From assembly GCA_947095585.1 (NCBI GenBank), contig OX352762.1, forward strand, positions 95,206,249 to 95,270,248: 64,000 nucleotides of DNA. Reading direction: 5' to 3'. Both the position numbers and the translations under genes were made by a program. Under the pieces are notes generated by a model. It was not told where the DNA came from. It did no database searches and saw nothing but the letters and a program-made list of their open reading frames with translations. This DNA comes from Nephrocerus scutellatus. Its lineage: Eukaryota > Arthropoda > Insecta > Diptera > Pipunculidae. This document shows, in pieces, positions 34,678-47,500 of the stretch; position 1 is the first letter of the stretch; the number at the start of each line of letters is the position of its first letter.

Positions 34678-36401
34678 CCGTTGGAATTATTATAGCAAGA
34701 TTTAAATCTACTGTTCGAAAGGTCGTGTATGTTCAAGTTTACGCACCAACGGAACAAACCACCTCTGATGAGAAAGACACGTTTGACTTTCGTCTAAATA
34801 ATTCGTTAGATCAACTACGGAAGAGTGCCATCGTTATTTTGATGGGTGACCTTAACGCAAAGGTAGGCAGCGACAACAGTGATTCGGAAAATGTCATGGG
34901 AAACCACGGACTTGGTTCTATGAATGACAACGGTGAACGGTTTGCTGATCTATGTTCTGATCGCAACCTAATAATTGGAGGCACAATTTTTCCCCACAAA
35001 AACATCCACAAAGCCACCTGGACCTCTCCTGATCAGAAGTACAACAACCAGATTGATCACATCGCTATAAGCCGCATTGCTCGATTGAAGCTCGCGGTCC
35101 ACTTAACCAGTCCAACAATGAGAAAGCCAGAAGTAGCAGCACTGAAAGACTCAGATGTAAAACTTTCTCTGAGATACAGCCCCAAACCCTAGAGTCTAAA
35201 TGGGAGAAAACATTAAATGCGTATACGGAAGCAGCCTCAACCATTTTAGGTTATCCGGCAAAACTAGAAAAGAATGGATATCAGATACCACATGGAACAC
35301 CATTCGTGAACGCCAATCCATAAAAGTAGAGTTAAATGCGGCCTCGGGTGCCGTGCGAAGCACATTAGCGCGGAAGTATAGGGAGGTGGACCGGCAAGTT
35401 GGCTGTTCAGCTAGGAACGACAAACGAGCATGGCTAAGCGACATCGCAACACAAGCACAGCAAGCCGCTGACAGTAGCCAATAATAAGACAGTCTACCAA
35501 CTCGCTCGTAAGTTCGCAAACAAGAAACACCACATCAACTAACCTGTTAAGGCAATAGACCGCTCGTTGATCCTTATGGAGGAACAACAATTAACCCGCT
35601 GGACCAGGCACGTCCACCAACCCACATATGCACCCTAATAGGCTACTTGACATCAGTGTCGCTACTCCTTCGTGGGATGAGAAAAGGACAACAATTCGTT
35701 CGCTGCAATCAGGTAAAGCAGAAGGCAATGACAACATCTACGCAGAACTCCTTCAAGCAGACGTCGAGTTTACTACGCAAACATTGCATGCGATATATAA
35801 AGATATCTGGGAATCTGAAACCATTCATCGTCGTTAAAAGAAGGCTTAATAGTCAAACTCCCCAAGAAAGGGGATTTGAGCAATTACGAAAACTGGAGAG
35901 GAATTACCCTGCTAAGCACCATAAACAAAGTGATCTCCTCTATAATAGCTAGGCGCTTACGGAATGCTTTAGAGCCAATTTTGAGAAATGAACAAGCAGG
36001 ATTTCGCCCAAACCGTTCTTGTACTGATCAAATAAAAACCATTGAACAGTCAGTTGAGTATCGCTCTCCTCTGTATACGGTTTTTGTAGATTTTAAACGC
36101 GCTTTTGATAGCGTGGGCCGAAACATGATGTGGCAGATTTTGTCTAGCTATGGTGTTCCGGAAAAACTCATTAACATCATTAAGGAGCTGTACCGCGACT
36201 CAATATGCCGCATCATTCATAACGGTCATCTTGGCTCACCTTTCAACATCTACTCGGGAGTCAAGCAAGGTTGCACCCTCTCACAATTGCTTTTCACAAT
36301 TGTCATCGACTGGGTGATGAAAATAGTAACCCGTACTTCAGCGGGTTTGCCATGGAATGTTTTTCACCGCCTAGAAGACCTGGATTATGCCGATGATATC
36401 T
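34677..36401 (+). mobile_element. RTE-B LINE, duplicated copy lacking its 5' part
   Basis: This repeats 28560-30284, beginning at residue ~112 of the endonuclease frame. The frames and breaks are the same as in unit A. A single substitution near 35212 distinguishes it locally (cattaaatg versus cagtaaatg). It arose by duplication, not retrotransposition. Confidence 0.9.
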
Positions 36402-36597
36402 GTCGACTTTTAAATTCTTACATGATCTGAGTTCAAACCGGTGTAAGCCAGGTTGGTTTCTATCTTTAAGAAATTTAAATATTTTAGTACGAAAGGACCA
36501 AATATTTGAATGATTATATTTTATATATGAATCTGATTTATATATTTATACTATTTTGGCAGATAATTGTAATAAATTTGGAGTTTATAAATGATAA
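36401..36597 (+). pseudogene. NUMT, duplicated copy
   Basis: This is identical by eye to 30284-30480, with the 16S 3' end followed by the tRNA-Leu(CUN) remnant from 36550. It was carried by the segmental duplication rather than inserted independently. Confidence 0.92.
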
Positions 36598-37098
36598 ATA
36601 ATATCTGGGACTTCTCGCAAATCTCCCGGAATCCCCCCGAACAAACAGACATTCAAACGGGCACGTGAATTCTGACCAAACCCCCCCACAATCACTGACC
36701 CCATCTACCAATCGACCACTCAAAATACTATATAATCGACACTAATAAAATGTGTTCGAATTGTGAGTAATGGTTGCGAGTTAAAACAAAATTCAATGGA
36801 AAACCGCATTTTTTTAGTTTTTCCGAAATTTTCCAATTTTTCAGGTTCCTTATAACCTTCCTCGGACTATTATGAACATTAACAAAAAAGAGCCAATCGG
36901 TCCAGCCACTTAGCCCTGAAAAGGTAACAGACAGACAAGCAGACAGAGTTACTTTCACATTTATAATATTAGTATGGATATGGATTAAGAATTTTTAAAT
37001 GTTGCTTAGAAACGCGAACCTGTCATATTTTGTAAAGGGTTAGATACTTGTGTATTCATGTGTGCGGGAGATTTATGGAATAGAATTTCATTTAACTT

Positions 37099-37321
37099 GT
37101 GGGCGCCGTGGCTGTAGTTAGACTTCTGAGCAGGCGGTTCGAGGTTCGAATCCCCGAAACACCAAAAATTATTTTCACGGTCGCACCTCTCGCGCGATTA
37201 CCTGCTAAACGTCCGAGAGTAATAATTGCCACGGAAAGCTTCTCAATTCGTCTTTTCAGACACGACATTAAGTTGTAGGGCATCCTCTCACTTCCTTTCA
37301 ATGTGTATGCAAAAAATATAT
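37099..37321 (+). mobile_element. tRNA-derived SINE, duplicated copy
   Basis: This is the same truncated SINE as at 30982-31204, carried by the 6.1 kb duplication. Confidence 0.88.
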
Positions 37322-37583
37322 AGCACGCACCCGCACGTACAGTGCTGTCTTTTTAGATTATTAATTTAATTCAATTCAAACAATAACGTTTGATTTTTAG
37401 GGAGAGTCAAAGTCAAGTCAAAAGGGAGTACATCTATAAATACACACACACAAGGTGAAACTTATGTATGTATGTTCGGTATGTACTGTCAAACCCGAAT
37501 CCGAACCCAAACTGACAATCATAAAATATAATATTTTATAGGATTAATGCTCTTATCATATATAATTAAAGAAATATATAATG

Positions 37584-37801
<218 letters not shown>

Positions 37802-39753
37802 TGTGCATATTTTAAGTTAGACGCTAAATAAATTATAATAATCAAGTAAAGCTGCTTTTTCTTACTTTAATAAACTTCTAAGTGTAACAATAAAGTGTGG
37901 TTGACAAGTTCAAGTACAAAAACATGTACAAGACGAACCTTAAATGATTCAAATATGCACGTGTGTAAGTGAGTTATGTGTACTATTCAGACGTACGTTA
38001 AGTTTAACCTATTTTCCTGTCATAGGAGTTAATTCCTCATAAACTCTTAATATACATAGTTTATGAGCGTACATATAAGAAATCTTCCCAATCAATTGAG
38101 GAGAAGATATTTACAACATCGAGCTAATGAGCCCTTGTTAATTGTACAATTTCCTTGAATAGATTTTTTCTTAAATGCTACAAAGTTACTTCATATAAAT
38201 AACACATCCCACCATAATTTCCGACAGCTGTTCTTAAAAGTAAAAATAACAAGTAAGGACAAGTTTATTGACAAGCTTGGATTATCTTCTTTAACACGTT
38301 TCTGTACCTTGAAGGGGTCTTCCATATATGTGTTTACGTACATCTTTATGCATAGTTTTTAGTTTAAATGTGTCTTAAAATATCCTGAGAGGCAGAATAG
38401 CAAAAGCCACGTCGTTGGGAGTTTTATTTACTCGCCATTTGAAGTGTTTTGTTTATGGTTTTCTTAACGAACCCGACGAATCGCAATGAATTGTCTTTTG
38501 TAAGGCGAAAGGATACGTCCAAGAGCATGCAGCAATGTGTCTTTACATAGCATTGTAGAGTGTTAGACATGATGCTCAAAAATATATCAAAATGTTAAAA
38601 AGTGAACCGGTTGTGCTTGTTATAAAGTTTTATATCAAAATCTATAATTAGAAAATTAAGCTTCATTTTAAAATTGATATGTTTGGCAGTATGAATGTGT
38701 CGCTAAAGCGATTTTGCATCTATGATCCACTAAATTATTTCCAAAAATAATTTATACATAATTACATTTAAAATTGCAAAAAGGGTAGCGGATTTTTTGT
38801 TAATATTTAAGATACTTATAATTGATTTTTTCTTATACAACGACGAGCACTTAAAAAGAACTACGTCAAAGAAGCTTAAAAACTGCAAAAAGAGCCATAG
38901 AAACATTACATAGTTCTCTTTAAAGAAATCTGCTGCAATTTTTTTCAACTAACTGCAGGGGTTTGAGTAGAAGTCGCATATAATAAGGGTCACTTTAAAT
39001 TACTTAACCATTATTGTCCTTCTCAAACTAACTCCTTAAACAGAAACACATTTATCTTAAATTCATTAAAAAAAACTTAATATGATGTAGTAGCTTTTGT
39101 TTTGACTCCTTTCTGCCTAAACAATAAATTTTCCACTTGAGTGTTTAGAGCTTCAAACTTTTAATAGTTTCCAACTGATTTTCATTGGCTTGTGGAGCAA
39201 CTGGTTCACTGGACAGTCAGCGCACAGACAGATTGTTTGATTTAAGACAAAGCAAGCTACTTGCAATTAAATTTCCATCTTTAATTTATTATTATATATA
39301 TTATTATATTTTACACCATTTAGGTACAATCCTCGGAACAGATTTTTTTGTACTGTATCTGATAAAATGTCGGCAGGTTATTTGAGGTAGAAATATTGGC
39401 CAAGGGTGTACATAAGAAGTCTGGTAAAATATACCGATTGATCGAAGAAGCAATTTGCCACAGCTAACATAAGTTCTGTTTCATTGGGAGAGTTGGGCAA
39501 TCCAAAAGCCTAATTAAGCCACATTCATAAAAGGATTTGTTGAAGTAAGCTAGTGGGCTTTTTTGCAGGCCTTAAGCGTTTTAGCTCCAACTAAAGCTAA
39601 ACTTGTTTTCAAAGAACAGTGCCACCTCACCTTAGGTGAAAATATTAAAGCACATTCTCAGTGCGTGGCTTTCAAACAGAGATTGTCACTTTTCATGGAT
39701 TTTGAAAATTCGAATAAATTCTCAAGTTTATTACAGACGCTATGCGTACCAAA
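37802..39753. other. Duplicated non-coding sequence
   Basis: Repeats 31613-33564 with isolated substitutions. No gene recognised. Confidence 0.5.
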
Positions 39754-39929
39754 TCAAATCCGGGCCTGGTCTGCTACAAGAAATCGTAGTGATTACAAGT
39801 CGATGTCGTCCAGTTTCCCTAAACTCTGGACGTCCTGATCTACGCAAACCTTCACGATGTCAACATCGCGGTAACGCTCGTAATAACACTCGTTATAGTC
39901 TCCAAAGTTGCCTTTCCCCAATGTCGGGC
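39754..39929 (-). mobile_element. RTE-A 3' fragment, unit B
   Basis: Duplicate of the fragment at 33565-33740. Confidence 0.75.
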
Positions 39930-39985
39930 TTTAGGTAAGATTTCTTTAAACAAAAGTCTCTTAACTTTTTTCAGTAATTCTAAAC

Positions 39986-42240
39986 TTATTATTATTATTG
40001 GTGGGAGCAAATAGCCACCATTTATTCGGCTTATTACAAGCTATTAGCATTAAGTAACAGCATTAACTTAAAGCTAAGACATAAGACAAACACTTAAAGT
40101 TAAGGGGAATGGTGGAGGATATCAAGTTTAAGGCAGGTTTAACTTAACCTTTCGCATCATACGGGAGATTCATTACAAGCTAATGCTAAAACTAACAGCT
40201 TTAACTTAAAACTAATAGCATTAACTTAAAACTAAGACAGAAGACAACACTTAAATTTAAGGGGAATGGTTTAAGGCCAGGAGTGTTGCGGTTAAAATCG
40301 AAAACAGTGACGTTTAATTTAACCTTTCGCAGGTTCGTTAGAGCCGTACATGGTGCGGTATGTCGGTAGATAGAAGAGAAGTGGGGAACGTAGATTTCGG
40401 GGGTTAGTGTCAATGAAAATCGAGTTATATAGAGACGCGCAGTCGACGGAGCCTAAGTACGTATGAACAATTTTTTTTTTTCATTTTATGTAGTTCAGGC
40501 GGCCTTGGCTGGATAAGGTGATTGTCTCAAGGTAAGCCCAGAAGAGCAAATCGAAGAAAACGACGTTGGATGCTCTCGATTCTAGACAGGGTTGGAAAAT
40601 TCTTTGGACCTGCGTTTGATAAAGCCAAGTGATGAGTTGGCTTTAAAAATTATTTCATCAATATGAGAACGGAAATTTAGCTCCGAGTCGCACAATATGA
40701 GATGGCCCTGGAGACGGTAATGTCTGGGATAGGGCTTGTTGCAATTACGTGATAAGGTAATAGATTGGCATTTGGTGATATTGAGCTCTAAGCACTTTTT
40801 GAGGCACCAGGTCGAAAAATGTCTTTGTCTTGTTTAAGGATGTAAGAGTCTTGTGAAGAAGAAATTGGTTTGAAAAATTTTGCATCATCAGCATAGAGAG
40901 AGAGGGCGGAATTTTTGATGACCCTATTAAGATCATTTATGGTTGGAATGAAAAGAAGGGGGCCTAGATGGCTGCCTTGTGGTACATCAGAAGTTGCCAT
41001 GAATGCGATTGAGAGGATGGACCTGAACACTATAAAGACGGTTTTCTAAATAGGAAGATATCCATATTAACAATATGGGTTCAAAACCGAGGGCAGACAA
41101 TTTAACAAGGATTAATTGATGAGATATCTTATCAAAAGCCTTACTGAAGTCAGTTGCAATAACGTCGACTTCGTTGCCGCTCTCTAAGGCTGTAAAGGCA
41201 CGATGGACACGAATTCAACGAGGGTAATAGTGGTTCATCTACCTTTGAGAAAGCCGTTTTGCTCGGAGAGATAAAAGACTTACAATGGAAGCTTATGGTT
41301 TCGTTTAAATACTTTCGAAAAGTTTGGGTAAATGAGAAAGTTTAGTAATGGGACGATCATTAGTTACATCATTCTTTGATCCATTTTTGTGTATCGGGGT
41401 TATGAAAGAGGTCTTCCAAATTTGAGAAAATTATCCGTGTGAAAAGGATAGGCGAAAGAGTTTGAGAAAGGGGGAAGGAGAGACTGGAGGAACACTTTTT
41501 AAGAAATATGGCGGGAAAGCCATCTGGGCCGAGTGAGAATTCATCATCAAGTTTTTGTAATATATTTTCGATAACAGTAGGGTCAACAGTTTGAGAGGGA
41601 AAGGGACCATTTGGAAAGTTAAGTAAGTACTAGAAATAGGTGAGGTCCGGTACGAAAGGGATGATAGCGAAAGATTGTTTGAAGAAGGTAGCAAAAAAGT
41701 TGGCAATGGATGTGGATCGGTTGATGATGTGTTTTCATAAAAGAGTGATGGAGGGTAGTCATAGGACTTCCTTTCATAGTTGACGAATTGAAAAAAAGAC
41801 TTAGGGTCGTTTATGAGATTGGCTTGAGCTTTATTAAGATAGCGCTGGTAGAGAGAGGTGAATTGCAAGTAAATATCGAGGTAGTTGGAATAGTCGGAAT
41901 AGTCAGAAAAGGGAATAAGTACGAAGGTACGTCGCCCATAACTTGTTTCTCTTGTTTCGTAAGGACCGAAGTCATCGATTATACCAAGAAGGAGATGTAG
42001 AAGAGGTTTTTATGGCATGAGAAAGGGATATAAAGAGAGAGAGAGACAGATAAATTTGGAGATGGCATCATTTAAAGATATATTGTGAAATTCAAAATAA
42101 TACCTGCTATGATAGTTTTTGATTTTACGGGAATTGGTTTTATGAAAGTCGTAAGAAAAGAGAACTATGCAAGTAGGGGACTTTAGTGGAGAGTTGTGGA
42201 AAAAAGAAAGAAGAAGGGTGGGGGGGAGGGGTGAATGAAT
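39986..42240 (-). mobile_element. Jockey/CR1-like LINE, pol 3' half
   Basis: On the minus strand the order is: a pre-RT region at 41431-41868 (DPKSFFQFVNYERKS), an RT core near 40860-41030 (SDVPQGSHLGPLLFI, INDLNRVI, SLYADDAKFF), then a degraded RT C-terminus and 3' UTR. The element ends at 39986 in an AAT repeat. VPQGS-LGPLLF-INDL and YADD are typical of Jockey and CR1 clade RTs. I cannot separate the two. No endonuclease is visible, so it is probably 5'-truncated near 42240. Stops and frameshifts break the RT. Confidence 0.8.
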
Positions 42241-42888
42241 TACTAGTATTAGATCCAATCCAATTAGATCTAATTAGAAGAATTTTACTATCTTTTTTAT
42301 GCAACTGATTTTCAACAGATATATTGTAATTATAATGACATTATCCACATTTATGATGTCCATCTTTAAAACATCGATGATGTTTAATACTTCACACTAT
42401 TTTCAATTGGAAAATTAAAATAAAAAATTGAAAATTCTTCTCTGATGAGCGGATATATGAATAATCAACATTTCTCATAAACTGCTTAAATGTGCATAAA
42501 CGAAATATGTATATGAAAAGCTCTCTAATTTACATGTTGCAGTCATTAAAGATGGATCAAAGCAACATTTTTAAGGACACATCTTTCTTTTATAAGAAAT
42601 TATTTATTCGCTTTTGTGGCAAAGATATAAGGAGCATGCAAGGCGGGGTTTTTAAAGAAGTAACACAAGGAGTGCTAGCTTGTGTGTGCGCGAAATGGCA
42701 CTTGAGATAAATTCAATTACTTGATAGAATGAGATTAAAAGCAAAAATTGCATCGAAACGAATAAAATTGAATTTTTTTAGTAAGATGCATATTAAGAAA
42801 ATGTTAAATACATTAAAAAAATGTAGAAAAAGAAAGAAAATCCCATCACATACGCTTTAGATGCTTCTTTCTTTAAAAAAAATGTTTC
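42241..42888. other. No gene recognised
   Basis: AT-rich. The short open frame at 42492-42710 has no motif. Confidence 0.4.
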
Positions 42889-43062
42889 ACTTGAGCGTAA
42901 CGGTTCAAACTGATGGCAGTGACCAATTCATTTTCATTGCCTTTTGAAGCAACTGGTTCTCCTTACAAACTTTAATACAATATTAAAAAAATTCAGACAA
43001 TGCACGCCAAAGAGAGATTCTTTAATTTGAGACAAAGTAAGTTACTTGCAATTAAATTTCGC
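42889..43062 (+). repeat. Diverged third copy of the 32925-33090 segment
   Basis: Shared ordered blocks: ttccacttgag/tttcacttgag, ttttcattg, gaagcaactggttc/gagcaactggttc, gagacaaagtaagttacttg versus aagacaaagcaagctacttg, then caattaaatttc. Indels separate the blocks. It is a much older copy than the 6.1 kb duplication. Confidence 0.7.
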
Positions 43063-44469
43063 TGGTGTTCTTATTTCTGAAAACAACTATGAGCTATGGC
43101 AAGAAAAGGGTCCAATGCGTATTTGCATTATAGTTGAACAACTTGCTTCATTTACAGGTACTGGACAACGAAGTGACTGACACACACCATTTGGCCAACA
43201 GTCGATATAGTCTGTAAAAGCTCTCTGGGAAAAGTTTTCTAATTATTTTACCTCATTGAGTCTGCTCTACTTGTCTGCTCTACTTGTATACAAGTACCTA
43301 CAATCATTTTACTTTATTTTTTGTTAAATGCCAAACCAGAGGTAGCTTATGTAACATTGTCTGGGTATATAAGTAAGTAGTTTTTTCCTTTCGTCATGAG
43401 CCTAAGAGCAGAACTTTTGCTTGAAGAACAATTTATTAAAAGAGGAACTTATGTATAACGAACTTGTTTTTCTGCTGCACTATAAATTTTTTTCGTGCTC
43501 GTCCAAAATCTTGCCTGGTATTGATGAACCAATCCCATCCAATCTGATGCATAACTATGGATATATTGTAGAAATTTTTGTGTGTTTTTGTTTAAAATTT
43601 TTTAAATTTTTTGTCATGATTTATTATAATGCGTGCTCGTGTGTCCTTGTACAGTTCGTTGCTTTTGGCCTGCATTTGAGAAAAAAGTGCATTTCTCTTT
43701 CGCGCGCGTCACACACTTTAGCAACGTTTGAAGTATAATTTTTTAATAGGTCATGCACATGCTCATATGTGAACGTATGAGAGGTATTTAGGGCGTTGAC
43801 GGAACTGTTTGAAATCTTCATATGTGTTATGACATGAACCAGTTCAATTAAGACTCGTTGCGATAACAATTTTGTGAAATTTCTGGCTCATTTTCATTTT
43901 GTAAATTTTAAGTTTTAGTTCAGTTAATGAAATCAATATCTGAAATTGTTTAATCCTAGACAATAAATAGACAACAAATTATTATATTACCTGTGGTTTT
44001 ACCGTAATAATTGGGAATAGATAAGTTATATTCAGTAGAGCTTACAGATCTATATAATAAACATTGTAAAAGGTTTTTCATTCATTTTCATTTAATTTTA
44101 TTTCTAATATCAACATTTCTGTAAAAGTTCCATCGATGCCATCAATTATGAAATACGATCCCTCAATAGAAATACTTGCACAAGTGAATGCGCTGAACCT
44201 AATTGTTCATGACTTTTTTGCACAAACGAACATTCGATGGCCCTGAGATTGTCTAAAGTTTAAAAGCTTATTGTCATACACCATACATTTGATATTGCGA
44301 CAGAAGAAAAAAGCATAAAGTCTTAAAATGCACGAATGAGGCTTCAAATTGATTGGTCCATTCCTGGAGATAACACGGTTACCGATCTTCGACTTCAAAT
44401 CGAATTGTCGATTGTTTTGTAACATGTAGCGCCGTCTATTGAAATCAATTTTTTTTCCCAAAAGTAGTC
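43063..44469. other. No gene recognised
   Basis: The 105-codon open frame at 43421-43738 is AT-rich and has no recognised domain. I see no repeat. Confidence 0.4.
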
Positions 44470-44610
44470 AGACTGTGAATGCGTGGTGTTGAAGACGAAG
44501 TCTTGGCCACTGACCTGTCCAGCTTGCAACCTGTACCAAACAAATGTTTTTTCACGGTTCCACCTTTCCCGAATGTCAGACAAATGACCAAGAGTAATAA
44601 CTGTCATGAG
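44470..44610 (+). mobile_element. Probable highly diverged SINE
   Basis: ttttttcacggttccacctt, cgaatgtcagacaaatgacc and aagagtaataactgtca parallel the SINE body (tttttcacggtgtcacacct, gacaaacgttccgagagtaa). The head is hardly recognisable. Confidence 0.5.
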
Positions 44611-44631
44611 TAAGCCTTATTATTTTTATCG

Positions 44632-46064
44632 CTCTGCTAACTTCGTCTATGCTTGCCGCCACGCATAGTGTGGTCTTCGGTCACTTTGGTCAATTAGCTG
44701 GCCATTAAGCAACTCATGAAAGTGCTCTTCCCATTGCTCCAAGATGCCTTTAATATCGTTGATCAGATTACCCTCTTTGTCTTTGCAGTATGTGCAACGT
44801 GTATATTGTGTATATTGCGTCATACCGCGGACTCTTTGGTAGAACTTCCGCGGCTACGATTTGTAGCGGCGGTCTATCATTACGTGGTCTATCTGGTTGC
44901 GAGTGGCTCCATCAGGAGATACCCAGGTGGCTTTGTGGGTATTTTTACGCACAAACCTTGTACTCGCAACGACCATATTATTGCTTGCTGCTATCTCTAT
45001 GACTCGTTCTCCATTGTCATTAGTGTTCTCGTGTATGCTATGGGTGCCAATGTACTGCCTGAATACTGGTTCCCTACATATCTTGGCATTCATATCCCCC
45101 AGAATAATTTTTACATCATACTGAGGGCATGCATGGAGTTTCCGTTCGACTGATTCAAATAATTCTTCTTTTTCATCATCTGGGGAATCCTCTGTAGGTG
45201 CGTGAACGTTAAAGAGGCTTATGTTTTTAAATCTGCCCGGCATGCGAATGGTGTGTAGCCCTTCATTTACTGCTTTAACGCCGATTACGGTGGGTTTCAT
45301 TCTTTTGCTGACTAGAAACCCTACGCATGCAGCTGTAATATATGCCATATTTTGATTTTTGTAAGACACCATGCTCTGTCCACCGCATCTCCAGAATTGC
45401 TGTTATGTCAGCATTATAATTGGACAGCTCGAGCTCTATACAGTGAGCGTACGTTCCATGAGAACATTCTTTAATAGTTTAGCCGTTTTCGTTTCCATGG
45501 TCGTCGTTGTTCACCATTGTATCCGCGGATGATTTGGGTTTCGTAATAATAATTTGTGGGCGCCGTTGCTCAGTGGAAATGCGCGTGGCTACTGAGCAGG
45601 AGGTTCGTTGTTCGAATCCCAGTAACACCAAAAAAGTATTTTTCACGGTGTCACACCTCTTGCGAATGGGTGACAAACGTTCCGAGAGTAATAACTTGTC
45701 ACGGAAAGCTTCTCAATTCGCCGTTCGGAACCGGCCTTAAATTGTAGGTCCCTTCCACTTGTGTCCAAAAATATAAATGCGCAACACAAATGGTCGCGAG
45801 AAGCTAGGTCTTGGACCGCAGTGGTCTGTCGCGCCGAATATTATTAATAATACTTGTTTATGGGCGAGGTTATTGGCCTTGCGCCAACCTTACTATGAAG
45901 GGACTAGCCCGATCATTTCGCTTTTCCTGTATTGGAGGAAAATTACCAGCGGCCACCACGTAGAGGTTTGATCGCACACTTCTACCAGTCAAAGATAGTT
46001 ACGGTCACATGCATTTCTGAAGCATTCTGTGTTATTCGCTCTACTCTGCTGATGGCTGACCGCC
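44632..46064 (-). mobile_element. RTE-A LINE, copy 4, 5' half
   Basis: On the minus strand the 5' UTR lies at ~45850-46064. The endonuclease follows at 44854-45372 (VHAPTEDSPDDEKEE, IILGDMNAKI, NDNGERVIEIA, THKATWVSP, QIDHVMID). After a deletion at ~44850 there is a linker piece ending near 44632. The RT and 3' end are missing. The endonuclease frame is open for 172 codons, the longest intact piece of the family here. A SINE splits the 5' UTR. Confidence 0.87.
45556..45848 (+). mobile_element. tRNA-derived SINE, full length, inside RTE-A
   Basis: This is the best-preserved SINE of the window (~293 bp). The A box is tgctcagtgg at 45567-45576 and the B box gttcgaatc at 45610-45618. The body carries ggaaagcttctcaattcgcc and attgtaggtcccttcca. 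The tail is tggaccgcagtggtctgtcg followed by cgccgaatattatt. It lies on the strand opposite its host LINE, and LINE sequence resumes on both sides. Confidence 0.9.
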
Positions 46065-46929
46065 GTGTTGATGTTATATGGAACTAAAATTTGATGTTTG
46101 TGTATAGGACTTTTTCAGTCATATTTAACTAGACAATAGATGGCTTATAAATACAGAAAAAAATTGTGAGCCTCGTCCCATATGCGTAAGACACCTAGGT
46201 ATTGTCTACGCTATAACCATCCCCCACCTGACAATAATTTTCATTGAAAATTTCATAAAGACTTGTTTGTAAATGTGTCCAATGTAGAATTGATCTGATG
46301 CATAGAATTGTGCGTTCCTATTGGCTCACTTAAAGTCGTTTAATTTTGACGTTTGAATTTTGCTTGGAACACTGGACAAGCATTTCATATGCATATTTTT
46401 TAAGAATAGATTGATCATGCAACCATTTTTTTTAACAAGCTTTGTTTACCACCTCTTAGGATTCCTTGCTTAACACTAGCACTGTCAGCACGAAATGCAA
46501 ACAAATTCGAAATGGATATGTCCTGTCCTTTCAGAAATTCTAACACGGCTTGATTAGCAGACTCTGTAGTACAAGGTTGTAGTTCTATGATAGTATAAGA
46601 AAATTATCGCTTATAGCACAAGTTTCCCTACCAAAGAGTCTTGCTAGAGCTGACGACAATGAGAAAAGAACTTGAATTCTATCAAAAGTTTTTTCATATA
46701 ATATAAATATATATTTGAAAAGCACTTTCAAATTTGGTTGTCGAAAATGATCAAAAGGTGCCATATAAAACTTTAACGAGCCACAGTGTCATTTGAAAAA
46801 GAATTTGTGTTGCCACATCGGCAACGCTGATGGTTAGTGAGCACGCACGTTATTTATTTTGCTTCTTATCTTTTCCGGTTCGCTCGCAGCGACAATTTTG
46901 TAGTAGCACGCTAAGTACTCTAATACAAA
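46065..46929. other. No gene recognised
   Basis: AT-rich. Around 46195-46285, taaccatcccccacctgaca and aaatttcataaagactt loosely parallel 48245-48390. Confidence 0.4.
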
Positions 46930-47265
46930 TAAAGAAAAAAATACCACACAACAATTAAATTGTATGCTATATACGTATATGACAGACTCATGCCTCATTT
47001 TGCGACCAAAATCGGCTGGATGTTTGCGTTTATATTTGTTTACATTTGAAACGCCTGGATAAATTCTAACCAAACTTGGTACACATATGACTTCCAATCT
47101 GGATATTACCGTCGAGACTAAAGTTTTCGGGGTCATTTAGATGAAGATGAAGGTGACGGTAAGACACCCCTAGCACCCATTGGGATGTGAGTGGGAAAGT
47201 AGGACATATGCAATTAATCTAGTTTTCGGTTCGGGCAACTCCGGGTAATCAGGTAATAACATATA
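46930..47265 (+). repeat. Dispersed repeat F, copy 2
   Basis: Same order of blocks as 19690-20010: aattgtatgctata, tttgcgaccaaaat, and a cgggcaactccgggtaatca end. No coding content. Confidence 0.6.
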
Positions 47266-47485
47266 TGTACATATAAAAAAGATATTAAAAACAATTTATA
47301 TAACTTCTAAAATATGTATGCTTACTTGTGTATTAACTGTTGCTTTAAATTTGGTAAAGCGACCTCATTTTTATGTCATGGGAATTTGAGTACGGTATCA
47401 TTACGTACAATAAAAGTACGCATTATCCATATGTATATATATAACACTGTTGTTATGAAGGGAAACAATGACTCGAAGAACAAAC

Positions 47486-47500
47486 GGGGGGGGGGGGGGG
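47486..47500. repeat. Run of 15 G
   Basis: An uninterrupted G15 lies in otherwise AT-rich DNA, with no repeat partner. It is prone to sequencing length error. Confidence 0.9.

Noticed and set aside
42000..42240. Purine-rich stretch at 42010-42240 as a separate simple repeat or gene
   Set aside because: It continues the degraded 5' part of the minus-strand LINE. The open frame there has no motif, and the LINE boundary is simply unclear.
45556..45630. Functional tRNA gene
   Set aside because: The A and B boxes are present, but the head lacks proper acceptor-stem pairing by eye and continues into a repeat body shared by other copies. It is a SINE.
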